DNA from: an uncultured Candidatus Melainabacteria bacterium
Lineage (GTDB): Bacteria > Cyanobacteriota > Vampirovibrionia > Gastranaerophilales > Gastranaerophilaceae
Direction: 5' to 3'
DNA length: 28,161 nucleotides
NCBI GenBank assembly: GCA_934675685.1
Contig: CAKURL010000018.1
Coordinates: forward strand, 1-28,161
The position numbers were made by a program, and so were the translations under genes. Numbering within the stretch: the first letter of the stretch is position 1; every line of letters begins with the position of its first letter. The notes under the pieces were generated by a model. That model searched no databases. It worked only from the letters and a program-made list of their open reading frames with translations, and was not told the origin of the DNA. Positions 22,327 to 28,161 of the stretch are shown in pieces.

Positions 22327-23178
22327 ATGACAAATTTATACCACGAAATCACGCCTGAAGGCTTTGGAATAGCAATAGAAAAAGATAAAGATATAGCTTC
22401 TGTCAAATCTCCTTTTCAACAAATTGATATTTTCCACTCTCGCGCATTTGGAAACGTAATGACGCTTGATGGACTTATGATGACTACAGAAAGAGATGAA
22501 TTTTTCTATCATGAAATGATAGTTCATATCCCAATGCTCACACACCCAAACCCAGAAAATGTCTTAGTTATAGGGGGCGGCGACGGCGGAACAGTGAGAG
22601 AAATCTTAAAACACCCAACAGTAAAAAAAGTGGATATGGTGGAAATTGATGGCGATGTTATTGAACTTTGCAAAAAATATCAGCCAACAATTTCTTGCGC
22701 TTTAGAAGACAAAAGAGTAAATGTCTTAGTTCAAGACGCAGTTGAATTTATCAAAGACAAAGTTGATATGTATGATATAGTTTTATCAGACTCAACTGAC
22801 CCAATCGGCCCTGGGGAAGGCTTATTTAATGCTAATTTTTATAATAATGTTAAACGCGCACTTAGAAAAGGCGGAATTGTTGTTCCTCAAACAGAAGGGC
22901 CTTTTGCACAAAGCGAAAACATGCAAAAAACATATACGATGTTAAGAAAAGTATTTAAAAATGTTGCGCCATATTGCGGCCCAATGCCAACATACCCAGG
23001 GGGATATTGGTCTTGGGGCTTCTGCTCAGACGATGTCGAAATTCCAACAAAAGATTTCATACCAGATTTAAAAAGAGCTGAAATCATAGAAAAAACAGCA
23101 AAATTATATAATAGAGACCTTCATGGCGCAGTTTTCTGTGTTCCTAATTTCGTTAAAGAATTAGCAAAAGGTGAATAA
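22327..23178 (+). CDS. speE: Spermidine synthase (polyamine aminopropyltransferase)
   Basis: SpeE transfers the aminopropyl group of decarboxylated S-adenosylmethionine to putrescine to make spermidine. From the ATG at 22327 (GGAG six bases upstream) the protein has 283 residues, the normal length. Motifs include VLVIGGGDGGTVRE near 79-92, binding the nucleotide substrate, VEIDGDV near 104, and the DSTDPIGPGEGLF loop near 155-167 with the catalytic aspartate. An upstream TTG at 22315 is part of the ribosome-binding region. aroA follows directly. The decarboxylase and putrescine genes are not in the window. Confidence 0.95.
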   Translation: MTNLYHEITPEGFGIAIEKDKDIASVKSPFQQIDIFHSRAFGNVMTLDGLMMTTERDEFFYHEMIVHIPMLTHPNPENVLVIGGGDGGTVREILKHPTVKKVDMVEIDGDVIELCKKYQPTISCALEDKRVNVLVQDAVEFIKDKVDMYDIVLSDSTDPIGPGEGLFNANFYNNVKRALRKGGIVVPQTEGPFAQSENMQKTYTMLRKVFKNVAPYCGPMPTYPGGYWSWGFCSDDVEIPTKDFIPDLKRAEIIEKTAKLYNRDLHGAVFCVPNFVKELAKGE

Positions 23179-24456
23179 TTGTTTTTAGAAGGCGAAATCA
23201 CTATCCCATCAGATAAATCCATGTCGCACAGGGCGATAATTTTGGGGTGCCTCACAAAAAGCGAATTCACAATCAAAAACCTTTCTTTAGGAGAAGATTG
23301 CCAAAACACTCTTAAAATATTTTCTCAATTAGGAATAAAATATGAATTTATTTCAAAAAAAGATTTGAAAATTAATTCAAAAGATTTATTTAAAAATTTA
23401 GATAAAGAATATGTTTTTGATTGCGGAAATTCTGGCACAACAACAAGGCTTTTGATGGGTTTGTTTTCTTCAATCGAAGGTTTAAAATGTACTTTAATTG
23501 GAGACAATAGCCTATCCAAGCGCCCCATGAAAAGAGTAATCGAGCCTCTTTCAAAAATGGGAGCAAAAATCGAACACAATGATTTCAAGCTTCCAATTAA
23601 AATCGAAGGAAGAAAACTTCAAGGAATAACTTATTTTTCTCCTATTCCTTCTGCTCAAGTAAAAAGTTGCCTTTTGTTAGCAGGCTTAAACGCGAAAGGC
23701 AAAACAAAAGTCTTTGAAAATGTGCTTTCAAGAAACCATTCAGAAATAATGCTTAATTATTTAGGAGCGTATATAAAAACAGGAAAAACCGAAGAAGGCT
23801 TTTTTGCAGAAATTGAAAATTCTACCTTAAAACCAAAAGATATTGAGGTCATTGGCGACATCTCTTCTGCAGCATTTTTTATGGTTGCCCCTTCAATTAT
23901 TCCAAATTCAAAAGTTTTAATTAAAAATGTCGGAATTAATCCTACTCGAGATGGAATTATTGATGTTTTTAAACAAGCAAAAATTGATTTTGAAATCTTA
24001 AACAAAAGAGAAATCTCAAAAGAACAAGTGGCAGATATCAAGGTAAATTATACTAAAGATATTTTCCCTTTTGAAATCAAAGGCAACATTATTCCAAGGT
24101 TAATTGATGAAATCCCAGTCCTTGCTGTCTTAGCTTCAAGAGCAAAAGGAAAGTCTAAAATTTCAGACGCAAAAGATTTAAGAAACAAAGAATCAGATAG
24201 AATTAAAACCATCGTTGAGACTTTTAAAGAGCTTGAAATAAACATAGAAGAATTTGAAGATGGCTTTGAAATTCAAGGTAAAAATGAAGAAATAAATAAA
24301 GACATCACTTTTAAAACCCACCTAGACCACAGGCTCGCAATGAGCTATTATATTATTTCTCTTTTAAACAAAGGAAAGTCTAAAATCGAGGGGTTTGGTT
24401 GCGTGAACACTTCTTTTCCTGAGTTTATTGAATTGATGAATAGTTTAAAAAAATAG
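23179..24456 (+). CDS. aroA: 3-phosphoshikimate 1-carboxyvinyltransferase (EPSP synthase)
   Basis: AroA catalyses the sixth step of the shikimate pathway, joining phosphoenolpyruvate to shikimate 3-phosphate. The 425-residue protein shows the family motifs SDKSMSHRA (10-18), GNSGTTTRLLMG near 77-88, SLSKRPMKR near 98-106, SAQVKSCLLLAGL near 156-168, and the C-terminal HRLAMSY. The start is an unusual TTG placed immediately after the speE stop codon, with AAAGGTGA a few bases before; this gives the natural N-terminus MFLEGEITIPSDK. The gene is co-transcribed with speE, an odd pathway pairing. It ends at the terminator shared with pgk. Confidence 0.95.
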   Translation: MFLEGEITIPSDKSMSHRAIILGCLTKSEFTIKNLSLGEDCQNTLKIFSQLGIKYEFISKKDLKINSKDLFKNLDKEYVFDCGNSGTTTRLLMGLFSSIEGLKCTLIGDNSLSKRPMKRVIEPLSKMGAKIEHNDFKLPIKIEGRKLQGITYFSPIPSAQVKSCLLLAGLNAKGKTKVFENVLSRNHSEIMLNYLGAYIKTGKTEEGFFAEIENSTLKPKDIEVIGDISSAAFFMVAPSIIPNSKVLIKNVGINPTRDGIIDVFKQAKIDFEILNKREISKEQVADIKVNYTKDIFPFEIKGNIIPRLIDEIPVLAVLASRAKGKSKISDAKDLRNKESDRIKTIVETFKELEINIEEFEDGFEIQGKNEEINKDITFKTHLDHRLAMSYYIISLLNKGKSKIEGFGCVNTSFPEFIELMNSLKK

Positions 24457-24473
24457 TTTTAAATTTAAAATAA

Positions 24474-24509
24474 AAATGAGCCTTTTAGTTTTCACTTCAA
24501 GGCTCATTT
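24474..24509. terminator. Bidirectional terminator between aroA and pgk
   Basis: AAATGAGCCTT (24474-24484) and its exact reverse complement (24499-24509) form an 11-bp stem with a 14-base loop. It is flanked by A-rich DNA on the left and T-rich DNA on the right, so it can stop transcripts from both convergent genes. A further short inverted repeat, TGACTA/TAGTCA, lies at 24521-24537. Confidence 0.82.
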
Positions 24510-24543
24510 AATTATTTTATTGACTATTAATTAGTCATAAATA

Positions 24544-25743
24544 TTAGTCATCTAGGGCTGCAACACCAGGAAGAACTTTTCCTTCGATGAATTCTAAAGA
24601 AGCGCCGCCACCTGTAGAAACGTGTGTGAATTCTTCTGCTTTTTGGAATTTTTTAGCAGCAGAAACAGAATCGCCGCCGCCGATTACAGAAGTTGCACCA
24701 TTTTTAGTAGCTTCTACAACTGCTTTTAATACAGCTTTTGTACCTTCAGCGAATTTTGGATTTTCAAAAGCGCCTACAGGGCCATTCATCAAAATTGTTT
24801 TAGAAGACAAAATAACATCTTGGAAAGCTTTTTGAGTTTCTGGGCCAGCATCTACACCTTCAAAGCCATCTGGAATATTTTTAACATCTACGACTTTATT
24901 TGTGCCGTTGCCTGAAAAATCATCAGTAACCAAAACATCAGTAGCCAAAACTAGTTTAACACCTTTTGCTTTAGCTTTTGCTTCGATTGCTTTTGCTGTT
25001 TCCATTTGATCATCTTCGCAAATGGAGTTTCCGATGTTTCCGCCATTAGCTTTAACAAAAGTGTAAGCCATGCCACCACCAATAATCATATTATCAACTT
25101 TATCTAATAAGTTTTCTAAAACACCGATTTTAGTAGAAACTTTTGCGCCGCCAACGATAGCAGTAAATGGGTGTGTTGGGTTATCTAGGGCAGAACCTAA
25201 ACATCTCAATTCTTTTTCCATTAAAAGACCTGATACAGCTGGTTTTAAAACACGAGCCAATTTAGCTGTTGAAGTGTGGTTTCTGTGAGCTGCGCCAAAA
25301 GCGTCGTTTACATAGAAATCGCCAAGTTTAGCCAATTCGTTTGCAAAAGTCATATCGTCGTCTTTTGCTTCTTCGGCTTTATAAAATCTGATATTTTCCA
25401 ATAATGCAACTTGGCCATCTTTTAAGTTTTCTAATTCTTTTTCAGCACCTTCGCCAACAGGAGCTTTAACAAATAAAACTTCTTCGCCTAAAATTTTAGC
25501 TAAATATTTAGCAACAGGTTCAAGTGTGAATTCAGGTTTAACTTCGCCTTTTGGTCTGCCTAAGTGTGCCATTAAAATAATGCGCGCACCTTTATCTTTT
25601 AGATAATTAACAGTTGGAAGAATTGCTTGAATTCTTGTGTCGTCTGTTACATTGCCATTTTCATCAAGAGGAACATTAACGTCCACGCGAACTAAAGCGC
25701 GTTTTCCTTTAATATCCCCTAAATCTTTAATAGATTTTTTCAT
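24544..25743 (-). CDS. pgk: Phosphoglycerate kinase
   Basis: Pgk is the glycolytic enzyme that transfers a phosphate from 1,3-bisphosphoglycerate to ADP. The 399-residue length is typical. The N-terminal domain has RVDVNVPLDENG (18-29) and HLGRPKGE near 59-66 for substrate binding; the middle has GGAKVSTKIGVLENLL and IGGGMAYTF; the C-terminal nucleotide part has GGGDSVSAAKKF and STGGGASLEFIEG. The ATG has AAGGAG upstream and the gene has its own good promoter. Codon choice is more even (fewer rare runs, many GCA/GTA) than in neighbouring hypothetical genes, as expected for a highly expressed gene. Confidence 0.97.
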   Translation of the reverse strand: MKKSIKDLGDIKGKRALVRVDVNVPLDENGNVTDDTRIQAILPTVNYLKDKGARIILMAHLGRPKGEVKPEFTLEPVAKYLAKILGEEVLFVKAPVGEGAEKELENLKDGQVALLENIRFYKAEEAKDDDMTFANELAKLGDFYVNDAFGAAHRNHTSTAKLARVLKPAVSGLLMEKELRCLGSALDNPTHPFTAIVGGAKVSTKIGVLENLLDKVDNMIIGGGMAYTFVKANGGNIGNSICEDDQMETAKAIEAKAKAKGVKLVLATDVLVTDDFSGNGTNKVVDVKNIPDGFEGVDAGPETQKAFQDVILSSKTILMNGPVGAFENPKFAEGTKAVLKAVVEATKNGATSVIGGGDSVSAAKKFQKAEEFTHVSTGGGASLEFIEGKVLPGVAALDD

Positions 25744-25777
25744 ATTAAAACTCCTTATTGAATAGTTTCACAAGAAG

Positions 25778-25806
25778 ATTTTAAAATAAATATGAACTTT
25801 GTTCAA
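25778..25806 (-). promoter_or_regulatory. Promoter of pgk
   Basis: TTGAAC (25806-25801), 17 bases, TAAAAT (25783-25778). The leader of about 28 bases contains AAGGAG before the ATG at 25743. Confidence 0.62.
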
Positions 25807-25821
25807 TCTTTAAGTTTAGAT

Positions 25822-26595
25822 TTAAATTAAAGGAATTTTTAAAAATTCATCTACGCTGAAACACAAAAAAGTTTCGCAATATTCGCAATTATGTTGAATT
25901 GCCCTAAAAGCATTAATTCCGATTATTTTTTCTACTAAATTTTTGTTTTTGTCCTCTGGGTAATATATCTTTAGCGCTTTTTTCTTTGTTTCGATTATTT
26001 TTGAAATATCGACAAAATAATCCAAAGTGCAAAGCGCAAAATCGGACTCATACATTAAAATCTTAAGATTTTCTTTAAATTCTTTTTCTTTCAACATTTG
26101 TTTAAAATGCTTCAAAAGCGCTAAAGTATCAATATTGCTATCATAAACATTTGGAAGAAAAATATAGTCGGCTTCTGAAATATCGATTTTTTTAAATGTT
26201 AAATAATGATTTTTAAGGTTTTTGCTTTCTATGTCAAATATCTTTGAACCCTTGACACGAAGCGCTTTCATGACTTCTTGGAATTGTTGTTTTTTTAATG
26301 TCGCACAATCTATTGAATTCATGCCTTCAATCAAACTTGAACCATTTGTTAAACACAAAACTTCAAAGTTTTTAGGATATTGCGCAATTAAACCCCCAAG
26401 GCCTTTTATTTCCGCTCCTGGGTATTGCGAAAAAACAAGACACCTTGTATCTATTGAAATTTTAAACTTGCTAAATTGGCTTTTTAAGCCAAACAAAAAA
26501 TAAAAAACAAACTTGTTAAAATTAATTTCTTTAACAATTTTCGTTTTTTTAATAAAATTTACGATTTTTTTGCGAAATATATGCATTAAATCCAT
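25822..26595 (-). CDS. PIG-L/LmbE-family protein with a lost metal-binding motif
   Basis: From the ATG at 26595 the protein has 257 residues. Its plan follows the LmbE/PIG-L N-acetylglucosaminyl deacetylase family: a first strand then a loop, GLGGLIAQYPKNFEVLCLTNG (66-85 approx.), a QQFQEVMKALRV helix where R-xx-E-xxxAA-LG is usual, ADYIFLPN near 142-149, and a late KKKALKIYYPEDKN-..-CETFLCF block matching K--AL--Y-SQ..AEAF. However the zinc motif HPDDE is replaced by YPGAE (58-62), and the later H-x-D-H ligand region reads SNIDT. An active metallo-deacetylase is therefore unlikely. The first 45 residues are basic and aromatic. The start is set by the promoter just upstream; a frame from 26646 begins before that promoter. 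The family call rests on pattern only. Confidence 0.6.
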   Translation of the reverse strand: MDLMHIFRKKIVNFIKKTKIVKEINFNKFVFYFLFGLKSQFSKFKISIDTRCLVFSQYPGAEIKGLGGLIAQYPKNFEVLCLTNGSSLIEGMNSIDCATLKKQQFQEVMKALRVKGSKIFDIESKNLKNHYLTFKKIDISEADYIFLPNVYDSNIDTLALLKHFKQMLKEKEFKENLKILMYESDFALCTLDYFVDISKIIETKKKALKIYYPEDKNKNLVEKIIGINAFRAIQHNCEYCETFLCFSVDEFLKIPLI

Positions 26596-26607
26596 CTTTC
26601 TTATTGG

Positions 26608-26636
26608 ATTATAACAAAATAGCCAAAGTTTACCAA
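26608..26636 (-). promoter_or_regulatory. Promoter of the PIG-L-like gene
   Basis: TTGGTA (26636-26631), 17 bases, perfect TATAAT (26613-26608). The predicted start near 26601 leaves a leader of only about six bases before the ATG at 26595. Confidence 0.6.
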
Positions 26637-26696
26637 TAAAAAACACTAATATGTTTAATATTGTAAATATAATTTAAGTTTTTTAAACTAAACTAT

Positions 26697-28161
26697 TTAA
26701 CTAAGCGCGTTTATTTCTTCTTTTGGTTTTGTTTCTCTTTTAATTTTGTGTTGTTCAATTAAAACCATCAAAACAGAAACATCAGCAGGTTTCACTCCCC
26801 CTATCCTTAGGGCTTGGCCTATAGTTTTTGGGCGAATTTTTTCAAGCTTTTCTTTGGATTCTGTAGAAATTTGCTTAATTGCGCCGTAGTCGATGTTTTG
26901 AGGGATTTTGATATTATCTATTTTTTCTTGATTGATGACTTGATTCATTTGCCTTTTAATATAGCCATCATATTTAATCAAAATTTCAACTTGTTCCTCG
27001 ATGTCTCGAATTAAATATTTGTCTTCTATTTCTATATTTGAATTGTAGCCTAATTCTTTCAAGATATTATAGCCAATATTTGGTCTTTTGATTAAATTTA
27101 GCGCATTTGTGTTTGCTTCTATATTTTCTTCGTATTTTTCTAAAATCGCTTTATTTTCTTCGTTTGCTTGGATTTTAAAATCAGCAAGTTTTTTATATTG
27201 CGCTTCAATTTCTTGTTCTTTAAATCTTTTTCTTTGAATATCTTCTTCTTTAACCAAACCGTTTTTATATCCTAATTCCATAAGCCTCAAATCAGCATTA
27301 TCTTGCCTTAAAATAAGGCGGTATTCGCTTCTTGAAGTGAGCATGCGATATGGTTCATCGATGTCTTTTGTGATTAAATCATCAATTAAAGTTCCGATAT
27401 AAGAATTTGAGCGAGTAACTTCAATATATTCTTTATTATCTAAATAATTTTTTGCATTTATCCCAGCAATGAGCCCTTGGGCTGCTGCTTCTTCATAGCC
27501 CGAAGTCCCATTTATTTGCCCTGCTAAAAATAAGCCTTTCACTTTTTTTGTCATAAGGCCGTTGTCTAATTGAAGAGCGCAAACGCTATCATATTCAACA
27601 GCATAAGCAGGTTTTATAATAGAAGCATTTTCTAAACCTTTTAGAGAATAAATCATCTGAATTTGAGCTTCTATGGGCAAGCTTGTGGAAAAGCCTTGAA
27701 TATAGACTTCGTAAGTATCTTTTCCTTCAGGCTCGATAAAAATGTGGTGCGAAGGATTATGCGAAAAGCGCACAACTTTATCTTCAATACTTGGGCAATA
27801 TCTTGGCCCTCTTCCTGTGATTAAGCCGCTATAAAGTGGCGAAAAATGAAGATTATCTTTAATTATCTTATGAGTTACTTCGTTTGTTTTTGTTAAATAG
27901 CAAGGATATTGTTCTCTTATTGGGCGATTAGGTTTATAAGAGAAAAATCTAGGCATATTGTCTTTGACTTCATCTCCACCATGGAGCTCTAGCTTTGAAT
28001 AGTCTAAGGTTCTGCCATCGACCCTTGCAGGAGTTCCTGTTTTTAATTTTCTTAATTCAAAACCTAAATTTCTTAAAGAAGAAGAAAGCCCAACTGCGCT
28101 TCTTTCTCCCATTCTTCCTGATGGAAACCATTTTTGGCCAATAAAAATTCGCCCTTCAAGG
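26697..28161 (-). CDS. mnmG: tRNA uridine-5-carboxymethylaminomethyl modification enzyme MnmG, N-terminus missing
   Basis: MnmG (GidA) is the FAD enzyme that, with the GTPase MnmE, modifies U34 of tRNAs reading NNA/NNG codons. The frame is open to the window edge, so 487 residues of the C-terminal part are seen and about 140 N-terminal residues, including the main FAD-binding glycine motif, lie outside. Recognisable parts are RMGERSAVGLSSSL, LKTGTPARVDGRT, TSGYEEAAAQGLIAGINA (FAD region), and TSRSEYRLILRQDNADLRL, then the helical C-terminal domain that binds MnmE and tRNA, ending GGVKPADVSVLMVLIE. It ends about 100 bases before the ATG of the PIG-L-like gene. Confidence 0.96.
   Translation of the reverse strand, partial: LEGRIFIGQKWFPSGRMGERSAVGLSSSLRNLGFELRKLKTGTPARVDGRTLDYSKLELHGGDEVKDNMPRFFSYKPNRPIREQYPCYLTKTNEVTHKIIKDNLHFSPLYSGLITGRGPRYCPSIEDKVVRFSHNPSHHIFIEPEGKDTYEVYIQGFSTSLPIEAQIQMIYSLKGLENASIIKPAYAVEYDSVCALQLDNGLMTKKVKGLFLAGQINGTSGYEEAAAQGLIAGINAKNYLDNKEYIEVTRSNSYIGTLIDDLITKDIDEPYRMLTSRSEYRLILRQDNADLRLMELGYKNGLVKEEDIQRKRFKEQEIEAQYKKLADFKIQANEENKAILEKYEENIEANTNALNLIKRPNIGYNILKELGYNSNIEIEDKYLIRDIEEQVEILIKYDGYIKRQMNQVINQEKIDNIKIPQNIDYGAIKQISTESKEKLEKIRPKTIGQALRIGGVKPADVSVLMVLIEQHKIKRETKPKEEINALS

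Noticed and set aside
24521..24537. TGACTA/TAGTCA palindrome near the end of pgk as a possible operator
   Set aside because: It lies downstream of both convergent genes beside a clear terminator, so a regulatory role is unlikely; AT-rich palindromes are common here.
26647..26696. Short AT inverted repeat (AGTTT/AAACT) after mnmG
   Set aside because: A 5-bp, mostly A/T stem is too weak to call a terminator in DNA of this composition.

Overview
The window is AT-rich DNA with short intergenic gaps, from an uncultured-looking, probably anaerobic or gut-type flagellated bacterium. My best guess is a non-photosynthetic cyanobacterial relative (Gastranaerophilales/Melainabacteria). The hints are the low GC, a CheA carrying its own receiver, a divergent chemotaxis cluster with a long receiver-plus-unknown regulator, a BadF/HgdC-type activase, and a hypothetical protein whose N-terminus ends in a '..KIAFKAL' motif that I associate with that group. 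This placement is an inference, not proven by the sequence.

Layout. 1-300: an unresolved left edge with a minus-strand promoter, two hairpins and an open frame for a small basic membrane protein that runs off the window; then the HU terminator. 299-571: HU with its own promoter. 643-3247 (minus): PSP1/RicT-like gene, rsfS, mtaB. 3284-4772 (minus): an unannotated 54-residue ORF, a 161-residue hypothetical, prmC. 4863-8060 (minus): two exported proteins, lspA, an rluD-type pseudouridine synthase, a small membrane/coiled-coil protein. 8091-9995 (plus): a Maf/DUF115 protein, a family often tied to flagellin glycosylation. 9981-16701: a divergent chemotaxis module, with a double CheW protein and a receiver protein leftward, and an MCP-like transducer and a 1017-residue CheA-REC rightward. 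16698-22245 (minus): an unknown 472-residue protein, BadF-type activase, RseP-type protease, an acidic/coiled-coil protein, EngB GTPase, a 112-residue hypothetical. 22327-24456 (plus): speE and aroA. 24544-28161 (minus): pgk, a PIG-L/LmbE-family protein whose metal motif is destroyed, and the C-terminal three quarters of mnmG.

Most genes are core housekeeping: tRNA modification (mtaB, mnmG), ribosome biogenesis and translation (rsfS, engB, prmC, rluD), envelope processing (lspA, rseP), and metabolism (pgk, aroA, speE). The accessory interest lies in the motility block, the unknown proteins and the transcription signals. At several operon starts a TATAAT-like box lies only 6-7 bases before the start codon and no Shine-Dalgarno is visible, which predicts leaderless mRNAs. 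Other genes (HU, pgk, speE, the MCP) have ordinary leaders with good ribosome binding sites. No mobile element, CRISPR array, tRNA or rRNA gene was seen.
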